A DNA stretch of 64,000 bases from the NCBI GenBank assembly GCA_038501625.1, contig JAZAYU010000005.1, positions 930,001 to 994,000 of the forward strand, read 5' to 3'. The notes beneath the pieces are model-generated. The model was not told where the DNA came from and searched no databases. It saw only the letters and a list, made by a program, of their open reading frames with translations. The translations under genes and the position numbers were made by a program. Shown one piece after another: positions 34,190 through 46,864 of the stretch (the stretch's first letter is position 1; each line of letters begins with the position of its first letter). The DNA is from Corbicula japonica (taxonomy: Eukaryota; Mollusca; Bivalvia; Venerida; Cyrenidae).

Positions 34190-34930
34190 ATCATGATACC
34201 ATTAGGACAGTATTACAACAGTACCATGAAAGCTGAAAATCATGATACCATTAGGGCAGTATTACAACAGTACCATAAAAGCTGAAAATCATGATACCAT
34301 TAGGGCAGTATTACAACAGTACCATGAAAGCTGAAAATCACGATACCATTAGGACAGTATTACAACAGTACCATGAAAGCTTAAAATCACGATACCATTA
34401 GGACAGTATTACAACAGTACCATGGAAGCTGAAAATCATGATAGCATTAGGACAGTATTACAACAGTACCATGAAAGCTGAAAATCATGATTGCATTAGG
34501 GCAGTATCACAACAGTACCATGAAAGCTGAAAATCATGATAGCATTAGGACAGTATTACAACAGTACCATGAAAGCTGAAAATCATGATAGCATTAGGAC
34601 AGTATTACAACAGTACCATGAAAGCTTAAAATCATCATAGCATTAGGGCAGTATCACAACAGTACCATGAAAGCTGAAAATCATGATAGCATTAGGGCAG
34701 TATCACAACAGTACCATGAAAGCTGAAAATCATGATAGCATTAGGGCAGTATTACAACAGTACCATGAAAGCTGTAAATCACGATAGCATTAGGACAGTA
34801 TTACAACAGTACCATGGAAGCTGAAAATCATTATACCATTAGGGCAGTATTACAACAGTACCCTGAAAGCTTAAAATCATGATACCATTAGGACAGTATT
34901 ACAACAGTACCATGAAAGCTGAAAATCATG
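34190..34930 (+). repeat. 49-bp minisatellite downstream of copy D (about 15 units)
   Basis: Units of 49 bp with CATTAGGACAGTATTACAAC and AGTACCATGAAAGCTGAAAA. It is related to the arrays upstream of B and D but has its own consensus (GTATTACAACAGTACC for GTATCACAACTGTATC). Confidence 0.92.
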
Positions 34931-35451
34931 TTACAACCAGGACAGTAAGAGAACAGAACTACAGTGGAATCTGCATCAGCAGCGACCTTAATTCAGCTAC
35001 CCCAGTCTTAAACAGCCAGTTTGTTTATGTACTATACTGACATTTTGTTCTAACTCTTACCTGTCTTAAAACAGCCACCTTTGTCAAGCAGCCTCATTTT
35101 GTCACGCCCTTGGGTGACTGCTTAAAACAGGTTTGACTGTATGCTGGAAACATAGCCAGTTCCAGTTCTGTTTAATTGTTCATCAAAGAAATAGACAGAT
35201 ATTACAGCTTGACTCACCCTGATCATACAGTCATAAGAAAATCTAAAATATACTCTGCAAACAAGTATCCACTTTCCTACCTGTTAGTTTTGCATAATTA
35301 GAACGAAATTCAAAAATACATTATTTGAACAAATCTGCATTTCTTTAAATATTGAAAAAGAAATAAAATGTTCTTAAAAATGTGTAATCACAACTAAGTT
35401 TTCTTTCCCTTTGTTATAATTAGGGCTGCAGAAAGAAGACAGACTGCTTTT
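34931..35451. other. Intergenic, no gene seen
   Basis: Contains 'CATACAGTCATAAGAAA' repeated from the copy D flank (34080 and 35226). No coding signal. Confidence 0.5.
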
Positions 35452-35953
35452 ACTTAACTTTTAAAGAGCACTTTGACAGTTGCCTGGATTATACGACTGA
35501 TTTTCGTACTTACCAGGTGAGTCTCATAACAATCAGTGATGTTTGGATTTAAATTGGAATTGGATAATTAATAAAGTGGTGTTTGAGATCTAATAATTAT
35601 TGTGTCTGAACAATGCTTTGAGTATTTTATACCTCTCCACACAGCAGTAAGGGGATAAAGGAATAGTCTTTGTGCATCTGTCCGTCTAAACATCTACCAG
35701 TCTGCTGCATAACTTCTAAATCCCCGGAAGGAATTTACAAAATTTAGATTACTATAACTATTTTCTGCTATTTGGTGGCAACGTCAAGGTGGCCTTAACA
35801 CACCATTTTGATGACATTACAACATTGTCATTGTTATTATTCACAGAAGAAGGTTTGAATAAAGTTTATTATAAACCGAAATTTTTGAATAAATTAAAGA
35901 ACAATAGTGTTAATGTTTTTGCAAATTTATTCTTTAATTACAAATTTTGACAC

Positions 35954-37639
35954 GCTCACGCTGGCTAGTTTAAAATAATAGCCACAATTTTTTTGAAAAA
36001 TATATTAATAGCCAATGTTTTTTTAACGCCTTGTTTCCACATGCGTGGAAAATAGCATTATAATTATTTGTTGTTGTTTTTTTAAATCGGATGATTTTAT
36101 CTAAGATAACATCTATGTTATGAAGATTAGCTATTTACTTTATTAATTTAACCTAGTCAATTAAAATAATTGGCTTTTTGTAAAATTACAGATGATTTTT
36201 AATAATAAGGCATTCTTCTCTTCACTATTGCAGACAAAATCAATTGGATTCACTGCTATGTAAAATTGTTATTTGTATACCAAAAAGGTCTTTATACTTC
36301 AAGAAAGTCTTAACCAAACCATATAAAAGATTGCATTAAAGTTTTGGGCCAAATTTAATTCACATAAATTTTCTGCTCAGAATGAGTTAATATGTTAATG
36401 GGTAGTTGCAAAGACGAATCGGGACTAGACTGATGGCATGTCAAAAATAGACGTCGCGAAAATGGATGACAAAATTGTCATCATTCAGAAGAGGTCACCT
36501 TATGTACAGGTAAGTTGCTACTTTCACTTTCAGTTTATGATAGTGAGGAACACAAAATTGTCATCCATCAGCAGAGGTCTCCTAAAAAAATTATGTACAG
36601 GTAGGTTGTTACCTTCTATTTCAGTTTATGATAGTGAGGAGCACAAAATTGCCATCATTCAGTAGAGCAGAGGTCACCATATGTACAGGTAAGTTGTTAC
36701 TTTAACTTTCAGTTTATGATAGTGAGGAGCACAAAATGCAGTAAAAGCTAGTTTCAAATAAGACAAAGGCTGTACTAATTAAAGGGTTATTGATAAAACT
36801 GTTGAAGAAAATAATAGTATGGTGGTCAAATAATGCTATTAACTTTAATCGGTGCTGTCCTTTCCTATTTTAAATGATTATCTTTGACTTTCCTGTAATC
36901 TTTTTTTTGAAATTTTCCAATTAAGAAGGGTTTAAGGTGTTTCAGAGCATTTTTACATTTGGATCTTAGCCATTTGTTGCCAACACTTATTTATGACAAA
37001 TGTAATTACAAATAAACTAGTAGAAAATTGATATGTGAAATAACATTTCCAAAGCAAAAAATAACCAAAGAAGCTGACTGAACACATTTTATGAGAAAAT
37101 AGGAAGTATTTTCATCGTTAACATGGTTAAAAAGATCGGCAATTCGTACCGCGAATTTTCGTCCGATTCATCACTTAAGGCAAAGCCTCTGGCTAGGTTT
37201 TCGCTTTGAGAATGGATTTAGAATTTTGCCCGTATTTACTATAATTTTAGAAAAAAAGAACACATCATTTATTCTTATTCTTAAAATATTTGTCTGCTTT
37301 GTTAAACATATGTTAGGGTAATACATAATAGCTATAAATAGCAACAGTAACAACCTTGTGATGACGTATATGGTAGTACCCAAATTACAAACATCAATCA
37401 CTGACCCGTAGGCAAGGTGATTATCTTTAGTGACACTTTCTTAGTTCAATTAGGGGATTAACAACCTACAATTATCGGAAATGTGGCGACCGCTCAGGGC
37501 AAAGTGAATTCGAATTAGCTAACAATATCTTACTTTTTTACAATTATTTAATCGCCAAATTTTATCGCCAATTCTTTGAAATAATCGACAAAAACATAAA
37601 ATTATCGCAATGGCGACAATGTCGACTGACAGCGTGAGC
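35954..37639. mobile_element. Probable hAT-like insertion in the copy E flank
   Basis: Absent from the paralogous position in the copy F flank (near 52755). Imperfect inverted ends GCTCACGCTGGCTAG and CAGCGTGAGC; subterminal TTGGCGAT-like words (AATAGCCAATG; ATCGCCAAATTTTATCGCCA). The target duplication is not clear. It contains a triplicated roughly 90-bp unit at 36455-36735. Confidence 0.5.
36455..36735 (+). repeat. 90-bp unit, three copies, with splice-site-like junctions
   Basis: Each unit has ATGTACAGGTAAGTTG (donor-like), a short pyrimidine run ending TTTCAG, then TTTATGATAGTGAGGA and CACAAAATTGTCATC. The donor-to-acceptor gap is only about 24 bp, too short for a normal intron. No supported gene. 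Confidence 0.7.
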
Positions 37640-40600
37640 ATATAGGTGAAATTTTTGCCCAATCAAAAAGACGTGCAGAACCTTTGTTTCATTCTTGACA
37701 GCTCAATCTTAAGATCACCATTGATGTTTTAAGGTAAAAGCCATGCATTTTGTTCAATAGATAACTTATAAACCCCTGGAAGGAATTTCATGAAGCTTGA
37801 GTCAAACCTCATTGTCATTGAGACTATCTGCAGAACATTAGTGCAAAATCAGTCAGAGGACAGTAAATAGAAAAGCCTGTCGTGGATTGGACAATTTTGT
37901 CTAGGGACAATTCGGGCTTACTTTATTTTCAAAGATTCCTTGGCCAAAACTGTAGAGAATAAAAATGTTTGTTTTTTTAAAAAAACACTGTTTGAAAGGT
38001 GATTTGTGTTACTTTTATGCAGTTGTTACTTTTCCATATTTTGAGTTGAAGATTTGTATACATTCTGGGGGTGATTACTTTCGGTTTATTTAAAATGCTC
38101 AGAGAATGTGTTAATGAAGACGCTGATTTCTGGCCATTTTTGATTTGCCCAAGAGTGCCACTCTGTTGTAGTTTTAGAAAAAGTCGTGTAAACTTAAATT
38201 GGTAGTCCAGGAGAAAAGTTTCTTGATTGAGGTTAATTGGATGCTCAGCACACAGAGGTCATTAAATAACAGTGGGGGTGCAGATTAATGGGTGTCTGTC
38301 TGGTTGTGTTCTGTGCAAATATAAGTTTCTCGGAATGCCTGGATATTTGCAGAATCTCTTACCAACTTGATAGATTAACAAAATGTCATTTTTTGTAACT
38401 TTCATAATTTTTACATATTTATAGGGATATAATAGCATATTTAAACCCAAAAAGGGACATTGAAAGCAATCGAACATAAGAAATATGAAAATATTGCAGG
38501 AAACATGCGACTCAGACTCAATACACTGATTAACGGATAAGTACACTTTAACAGACAAACACTATTCTACATTAGTTTTACGACCTTAAGGAAGTCGCAA
38601 GAATCATAACTTTATTCTAAATTATTAAGGATAATATATTAAGAAGGTTTAAACAACCAAATTCGTTTGAGTGATTTTAAAGGTAAGTACGAGCACACAT
38701 AAGGAATCATATGGGTGTGCTAGAGAAATACACAAGCCGGGAGTTTTTTCGTTTGCCGGTGACAACTGAACAAGCCAAGTTCAGAGGAGCGGATCAAAAC
38801 AATATATGTTTTCAGCCGGAATTTGATATTGAGGAGTCTCTCAAATGTTACATTTTATTTCTTTAATTGATTACGTGTCGGACATGTGTTTATCTGGTCA
38901 TATCAGTCAGAGAAATACGACGGCGATAGTCGAGGAAAAAAGTCACCTGCACTTTATCATTTATTTTTCGGAACTGCACTTTACCATAAAGGATATTTGC
39001 TTATTTTACTGCGAAATATTGTTTTATTTGACCAAAACGTTTTCCTTGGGACAAGAAATTAAAAATGGAATTCAATTGTTGGTGTGATTACAGACAAAAC
39101 TACCTTTCTTGGCGAAAAACATACAAAATGACAAATTCACCTGCACTTTACCCTAAAATTTCTTGTTCATTTCTCGCCGATTCAGTTTCATTGACCGATG
39201 TAACTTGTTTTCCACTTGGAGTTTATATTCCATCTAGGTACCAAAAGATTCGGAAAAATGTGTAGCAGGTCCTTAGATATATCTCAATTTTACGAGTTAT
39301 AAATTAAATGAGTAAAAGTAAAAAACTTACCAATTTTCATCCAAGATGGCGGACTTTTGTTTACAAAATGCATGGTAAGGTGCAGTTTGATTACCCGCCC
39401 TGTCAATGTCAGTCGGAACATATAAACAAACATTAACTGTTATTACCATTTTATTACCAAACAAAAACATATATTAAGCTAAGAAATAGAATGATTATTG
39501 AACATAAGCACTGATTATGCCCATTTGTGGTCCATGTGCCTAAAGGCACATCTTTCGGATTGGGGTATAATGTCCTGATCTGTCTCAGAATGCAATGTGG
39601 CATCACTTCACTTCTATGACATATTGCCCATTCCCCTCCATTTGCACATGCTTGTTTCACCTGTAAATATCTTGGATCATTTCAGGCCCCCAAATTTGCA
39701 GCGAAAAGGCATTCCGTCATTCACTTTGACGTGAACGCGGATCTTCCAACCACCATTCACAAATTTATCAATATCATTATTTGTTTTGCTAGTGTTAGAT
39801 TGAAATATATTTCACCTGTGAACTCCTCAAGTATGTATTTTTACTCATGGCTATGCCACTTGTTATAATACGACTTCCGGAGCTCAATCGGTGAAATATA
39901 TTTCATTCAAGCATTCTTTCATTCTTCTCGTACACTGGCAAAAACAAAACCCCTCTGTATCTCATGAAGTTTATTTGAATAATTGATTTATTATGCATGT
40001 ATACTACAATAATCATGCATATGTGGGTATAATAAAACATATCCAAATAGTGTGCATGTTTAAAATGCAATTTAGAATTCCTTGTGTCATTTCAAATAAA
40101 TTAATTCGTTCAAAGTTTAGCTTGATGTTAATGAAATTAATGTTTTTTTCAATTCAAGTACATTGTTGTTGTAGCAGTTGATGTAAATTGATTCTAATGA
40201 ACTTGTGTAATCTCAATAGATATTATTTTTTATATTTTGACTACTGTATCATTAAAAACGTTCATGCGCAAAACAATGAAGCTTTACAGCTTTCCTAATT
40301 TTCAGGGTTTCAATTATTTTACAGCTTATATTATGTTTGTATTAATTTAGACTGTAAGTAAATACAAAATTATGCTTCAGTGTATTTTATTGTTTCAAAA
40401 CCCAACAGTTACTATACTTTAACTTAGATTGAAATCAAAACCAGAAAATGTTCTCCAAGGTTACAAAATGGCCATTAAATAATCTCATGGACAGAGCATG
40501 AAACTGCTGCTAATTGCAGCTGAGTAGAGATTATTACAGTGAGATAACATGGCAGATAAATGTTAAATTAAATGCTATAAAGCAGCATGAATTTGACAAC

Positions 40601-40912
40601 TGATTTATAGCCAAACTTGGCCTTTAAATATTACAGGAGGAGCAAATCTTGTAAGTCTATGTTAAACTATTTAGTGGTCTCTGACCTAAAAGTACCATAT
40701 TAACCTGAAGGAAACATGGAGAGATATACCATTAATCAATAAATTGATAATGATTTAGTCATGCAGGCTGAAGGTCAGGGTCACAAAGGATTCCAAAGCT
40801 TGAAGCCCATTTAGTATTAAGACAAACAGGGGAAAGTATCTTTGTAAAATCACTGTTGATATAGTGCAAGTGTTATTTCCCCTGATGTTTTAATACTTAA
40901 CCAGAATTAAGT
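37640..40912. other. Copy E flank, partly unique; no gene seen
   Basis: About 38190-40630 has no counterpart in the copy F flank: either inserted here or deleted there. It includes a hairpin at about 39804-39912 whose arms both contain the perfect palindrome TGAAATATATTTCA, and repeated CTGCACTTTACC words near 38950-39155. The short ORFs (38845-39265, 39454-39660) lack any recognisable domain. Confidence 0.5.
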
Positions 40913-41060
40913 TTAACCCTTTCCTTCATAGACACACCTTTATTGTGTTGGCGAACAGTTTAGATCCAGTGCCATCTGATCAGGATCTAAACTGCTTGCT
41001 TTTTTATTCATTAGGTTATTTCTGACCAAAATGTGACCAGTGCAGATCAATATCAGCCGG
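40913..41060. mobile_element. TTAA MITE, copy e, right part missing
   Basis: Left end TTAACCCTTTCCTTCATAG, then GCGAACAGTTTAGATCCAGT and TTTCTGACCAAAATGTGACC, breaking off after AATATCAGCCGGG. The copy F flank has the same insertion with its right part present (53889-54113). Confidence 0.7.
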
Positions 41061-41207
41061 GTAATTATATATGCTTTCCATGTGAAATGTACTTAACAAA
41101 GCAATCATTCACTAGGCAAGTTTTCATGAGGCTTATCTGAATTTTGAATGGCATGATATAAATGCAGCAAAACTATGTTTTCGATACCACTGTTAACAAA
41201 TTATTGA

Positions 41208-41430
41208 TTAACCCTTTCCTGTATAGATACACCTTTATTGCTACGGCGAACAGTGCCATCTGATCAGGATGTAAACTGTTTGCATTTTGATTTATTAGGT
41301 TATTTCTGACCAAAATGCGACCAGTGCAGATCCTGATCCCACGGCATGGATGTGCCTGCTGTTCTGGATCTACACTGGTCGCACAACTGGCACATGCGTT
41401 AAAATGCGTATATATCTAGGAAAGGGTTTA
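41208..41430. mobile_element. TTAA MITE, copy f
   Basis: TTAACCCTTTCCTGTATAG at the left and CTAGGAAAGGGTTTA at the right. Both stem-loop modules are present, including ATGCGACCAGTGCAGATCC ... GGATCTACACTGGTCGCA. The copy F flank lacks it: ACAAATTATTGATTAAACAT near 54270 looks like the empty TTAA site. Confidence 0.78.
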
Positions 41431-43506
41431 TGTTTAAATGTTTCTAAATAAATTTTACAATGGGTTTTCATTGTTCTAAATTTACATTCACTTGTAAACT
41501 CAATATTACAATTACAGTCGGGCCTTCATAACAACTCTTCATTAAATTCAGAAACAGTTTGTTCACAGCAACTCATCTTTCTTTATTCATGCCTATTCCC
41601 CCACATTCCATTGACTGTCAACCAAAATGACCGATTGGGGCTTGAAAAATTTATGTTTCAACCCTGACTCCTGAGGTTAAGGTCACCATTGCAGTTCCTT
41701 TCTGCTACTTAACTTCTTTACCCTTAGTCCCTAGAAGAACTTCAATTAAATTTTGGTTGAATGTTCATCTTACTGAGACAATGTGTTGAATCCATGTTTC
41801 AAGCATGCTGGCTCAAGGCCACTAGTGAAGTTCAAAGGTCAAATTGCACTTTTGGCATCGGGTTGTATTAATGTTATTTACTTAGTTTCAATATTAATTT
41901 TGCTAACAAGAATCATTATGAATATCAAAACTCTGTTGTTGTGGAAGTGTGATTGGTGTGAGAGAGAATCAGGGATAGGTAGGTGGCTACCCCACCTCAA
42001 AATATATTTATTATGCCCCTAGCATCTAGCAGTTTGACTGTTTGTCTGTATGTCTGGACATCATTCAGGTTAATCTGTTTCTCAGTTTGTGCACATTACT
42101 CAGTCATTTCTCAGTGCACATGACATGACCTTAGAAAGGTACCTAACTGATGTGGTCTTATTTTTTCTTGGATTATTTCTCTTTATATACTTGGAAAATA
42201 TGTTTACATGTACTTATTTTAGCAAGTTGTACATTTTAGCAGTGGCCTGATACTTATTAAAGAGTACAAAGGTCTTGACCCTGTCAGGATGAAATAAACA
42301 TCAGTTAGATTTTTCTAACTTCTGGACACTTACTTTCAAGTAACAAAAGTTTGATAATTGCTCCAACATTTCTCTTGAACACTATACTCTTTATAATCTT
42401 TGATTAAAGGTTACTTTACTTGATTTTTATTGTGTAGCCTATGTGTGGTGAGCTCAACTTTTTTGTCACTATGGTCAGTCAGTCAGTGAATGTTGGAGCG
42501 TTAGTGCTTGTCTGCATGTGTAAGGATTTCTCCTGCCCATAACTTTGACAGGCATTGAATAATCTTGTCTATATTTGTTACTTACGTTAACCTCAGTGAG
42601 ACTATGGTAGTTGCCATTTTATGGATTGATAATCCTATAGATTACATTTTGCATCCCCGAGTATGTCACTCATTAGTAACCAGGGCCCATACCCTTTAAT
42701 TTATTGTCTTAAGGGGAATGAACAAACTTGATGTAAAGTTACTTTTTTTGGAAAACTGCATGATTTTAAAGAAATTTTCTGAGGGGAAGGCGCCCTTTAA
42801 CTGCCCCAGCTATAGAAAGAAAACAACCCCTATTGTAGTGCAATGGCCCATGTGATGTTCCGTGCTTACGTTAATGTCAATTCCAAGATTATATTGTTAT
42901 TGTTTATAATTGATATAGCAATGAGTAAAGGTCGAACCTAGAAACCACTACATATTTGTTTATTCACATTACATCCCCACTCCCCAGGTTCCCATCTTAA
43001 TGTTCAAGGTCAGCATTTGTGGTCAAAGATCATGTCAGAGCATGTCCAGACCATAACTTTGATTTTTATTGAGCAATCTTCTTTGTATTTGTCATTAAAG
43101 TTAATCTAGGTGAGACTGAGTGTCGCATGCAATCTCCAGGTTCCCATCTCAATGGTCAAGGTGACAATTTGAGGTCAAAGTTTGTTGTTTTACAAAGAAA
43201 AACACTTTTCATTGAACCAAAAAATTTGGAGAACTTATGGCCCTTGAATTGGTATTCTTGATCTAGTCAATATATTTTTGTAAAACAACTTTTAACATAA
43301 TGCCTTAATTTGCAGAAGATATTTACAATAAAAATTAAAACAAATGCATTGTTTATTATATATTGTTATATTATATTACTGTTACAATTTCTCAACCAAA
43401 ATAGAAGGACTATATATTGATTAGAAGAAGTAGAACAGATATTTAGAGGTGCATTTATGAAAGTTAATATGTGCAAAACATGTAACTATGAATGTTGTCA
43501 TTATGT

Positions 43507-44840
43507 CTACTCCAGCTCTAGCACTGTAATGTTGTTGTTGCCTCCTGAAGTAATCACTAGTCTGGTCTTGTGAGGATCAAAGCACAGAGACAGGGGTCTG
43601 TCAACCTTCCCTATCTCTCCTAACAGTTTGTTGTTCTGTCCTATCTGAACAATGTTGTTTGACAACCAGCCACAGACAAACAGATTTCTGTCATCTGTAC
43701 ACACTCCAAAAGTACCTGACACTGTAGGATCAGTCAGAGTGGTCAGATATTTCCCCTGATGGTCAAGGATAACCAAGCCCTTGTTCCAATCAGCCACAAA
43801 CACTCTGTCTCCTGCATCACTGACTGTTATATGTCTAGTGGCCTGGAATATATGTTTACCAGAAGCATCAGTTGATATTGTCTGTAGTAGTTTACCATTC
43901 ATATCATGGATATACACAGTCTTCCCACCATCAGATATGAAAAGTTTATTATCCACAAAAGCCAGGCCCTGCAGTAATGGTTCAGTGTGAGTGTACGGGT
44001 AGCAGTAAGCTTGTTACCCAGTGACACAAACTGCACTGTATTATTGTCAAGGGTTACAGCAGCTTCTGTCCTACTGATCAGACAGACAGCAAGAGGTGAA
44101 GCTTGAAGGTCAATGTAATCTTTTACTGTCTCTGTGGTCAAGTCAAATCGCTTAAGTTTCTTGTTTTTGTAATCAGCCAGAAGGATGCACCATCTTCAGT
44201 CAAACAGGAGCCCAAATACAGTCACTGTCATTAACCAGCTTGACATTCAATCTCTCGTTTTTGTTTTACCTTGTAAAGGCTGTCTTTTAGTTTAGTGACA
44301 CTGAGTTTAAAGCTTGAAACTTTTCCAAGTGCTTGGAGTTGTTGTAGGAAAGTTTTAATGTTCTGATCAGCAGTGAAGCTGACAGTTTCCTCAGCCTTCC
44401 TCTGTTGCTCTTTCTCCACATCTTCTGCCTTGGCTGTCACTTTCTCTGAGGTCTTGATGCTCACATATTCTTGGGCTATGTTACCTTCTGACTTCTTCAG
44501 CTGTGAAGCTGCTTCATTCATGGCATCTATTAACTTGTTAACTTCATTTATCTCCCTTGTCAGGCATGATTCGATCCTGTCGAATTCCTTCTTAAGTTCT
44601 CTTATTGTGTCTTGTTCCATCTTCTCTAGCTGTGACTGTAGTTCTTGTCTGAATGATTTGATAAGCTGAACTTCCTTGTCAAAATCTTGTTTCAGCTCTT
44701 TTACTTTTTGTTGTTTTGCAGTTTTGATTTCTTGGATGGCAGTGTTTGCCTTGAGGATTTTCTGTTTTGCTGCGGCAAGTTGTGTTTTGTTGTAGAAGTT
44801 TCCAACCACTTCTTGTACAGAACAGATATTTGAGCAGGTC
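43507..44840 (-). pseudogene. B-box/coiled-coil/NHL-like protein copy E, exon 2, frameshifted
   Basis: Begins after TCTATTTCAG on the minus strand; the coiled coil is intact (KQKILKANTAIQEIKTAKQQ ... EKEQQRKAEETVSF). Against copy F it has one extra base near 44246, one missing base near 44187 and one missing base near 43969. The first shift gives a stop at 44231-44233. The remaining frames encode recognisable blades (LFISDGGK, RVFVADWNKG, LFVCGWLSNN, VITSGGNNN). Three separate indels fit an inactivated copy; assembly error in a repetitive region is the alternative. Confidence 0.82.
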
Positions 44841-45117
44841 CTGAAATAGATGAGTCAATAAAAAATACATTTATTTCATATGTAATTATGTCAGCTAAAT
44901 GTCTGTAATACATAATTATCAGATCCCCTATTAAAATTTCATTCTGTTTCAAAAAGTTACGCCTACTGTAAATATTGAGTTGTGCTAAGTCTGGCTAGGC
45001 GGCGTGGCCAGTAATATGCATTTCCGTAACTGCCCATGAACAGGCTCAATCAAACCGAGCCTGCAATATTTTCATATTTGTCGTGTTTGGTGTCTTTCAA
45101 AGTTCTATTTTCATATA

Positions 45118-46670
45118 TTATAGAGGGAATAATGTGGTATGGATGTAACTTGATTTAGAAGGAACATTGCGGTACGGGTGTACCTGATTTTGAGGGAACA
45201 ATGTGGTATGGATGTAACTTGATTTAGAAGGAACATTGTGGTACGGGTGTACCTTATTTTGAGGGAACCATCTGGTATGGCTGTAACTGATTTAGAAGGA
45301 ACATTGTGGGACAGTGTAACTGATTTAGAGGGAACAATGTGGTATGGCTGTAACTGAATTAGAGGGAACATTGTGGGATGGTGTAACTGATTTAGAGGGA
45401 ATAATGTGGTACGGATGTAACTGATTTAGAAGGAACATTGTGGGACAGTGTAACTGATTTATAGGGAACAAAGTGGTATGGCTGTAACTGAATGAGAGGG
45501 AACATTGTGGGATGGTGTAACTGAATGAGAGGGAACATTGTGGGATGGTGTAACTGATTTAGAGGGAATAATGTGGTACGGATGTAACTGATTTAGAAGG
45601 AACATTGTGGGACAGTGTAACTGATTTAGAGGGAACAATGTGGTACGGATGTAACTGAATTAGAGGGAAGAATGTGGTACAGGTGTAACTGATTTAGAGG
45701 GAACAATGTGGTACAGATGTAGCTGAATTAGAGGGAACAATGTGGTATGGCTGTAACTGAATTAGAGGGAACAATGTGGTACAGGTGTAACTGATTTAGA
45801 GGGAACAATGTGGTACAGGTGTAACTGAATTAGAGGGAACAATGTGGTATGGCTGTAACTGATTTAGAGGGAACAATGTGGTACAGATGTAACTGATTTA
45901 GAGGGAACAATGTGGTACAGTTGTAACTGATTTAGAGGGAACAATGTGGTACAGTTGTAACTGATTTAGAAGGAACATTGTTGGACAGTGAAACTGACTT
46001 ACAGGGAACAATGTGGTACGGATGTAACTGAATTAGAGGGGACAATGTGGTACGGATGTAACTGATTTAGAAGGAACATTGTGGTACGTCAGTAACTCAT
46101 GTAGAGGGAACAATGTGGTACGGGTGTAACTCATTCAGATGGAACAATGTGGTATAGGTGTAACTAAGAAGAAACAAAGTGGTACGGGTGTTACTGATTT
46201 TAAGGGAACACTGTGGTACGGGTGTAACTGTTTTAGAAGGGAACAATGTGCTGCAGGTGTAACTGATTTAGAGGGAACAATGTGTTAGGGGCTGTAACTG
46301 ATTTAGAGGGAACAATGTGTTAGGGGTTGAAACTGATTTAGAGGGAACAATGTGGTACAGGTGTAACTGATTTAGAGGGAGCAATGTGGTATGGTTGTAA
46401 CTGATTTAGAGGGAACAATGTGTTAGGGGGTTTAACTGATTTAGAGGGAACAATGTGTTAAGGGGTGTAACTGATTTAGAGGGAACAATGTGTTATGGGG
46501 TGTAACTGATTTAGAGGGAACAATGTTTTAGATGGTGTGACTGATTTAGAGGGAACACTGTGTTAGATGGTGTAACTGATTTAGATGGAACGATGTGTTA
46601 GATGGTGTAACTGATTTAGAGGGAACAATGTGTAAGAAGGTGAAACTGATTTAGAGGGAACAATCTGGCA
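45118..46670 (-). repeat. 34-bp intronic minisatellite, copy E (about 45 units)
   Basis: On the + strand the unit reads GATTTAGAGGGAACAATGTG then GTACAGGTGTAACT; read along the transcript it becomes CATTGTTCCCTCTAAAT plus CAGTTACACC, clearly the same repeat as in copies A-D. It is the longest array of this family in the window. Intron F retains only a single GGGGAACAATCATGG-like remnant near 61804. Confidence 0.93.
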
Positions 46671-46864
46671 CTGGAGCTAGACTTGCAAATATGGTCTATA
46701 CTGGCCAAATTATGGCCGTGCATATTTGTGATTGGAGCTTCAGACAAGGTATCTATAGGGATTATGGGTTAGCTTGGCACTGTTGCTGTACAGTACGGGT
46801 CTGATTCCCAGTATGGGCAATTTTATTTAAGAAAAATAATTTACATCCATTATTTCTTGATATA

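Larger units (their letters stand above)
35452..43506 (-). repeat. 3' flank of copy E; one arm of a segmental duplication
   Basis: Collinear with 52251-56817 (3' flank of copy F): compare CTGTTTGAAAGGTGATTTGT, TTATTATGCCCCTAGCATCT and GACAGGCATTGARTAATCTT in both. This arm holds two extra blocks, about 35954-37639 and about 38190-40630. Near 42420-43200 a low-copy repeat with 'AACTTTGACAGGCATTGA', 'AGGTTCCCATCTTAATG' and 'AAGGTCAGCATTTGTGGTCA' occurs twice in tandem, diverged. No gene recognised. Confidence 0.75.

Noticed and set aside
8849..34930. CRISPR array
   Set aside because: Repeats are head-to-tail without unique spacers, the context has introns and MITEs, and no cas genes are present. 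These are eukaryotic minisatellites.
38845..39265. Possible small gene (80- and 66-codon ORFs)
   Set aside because: The ORFs overlap in different frames, have no recognisable domain and lie in a block absent from the paralogous arm.
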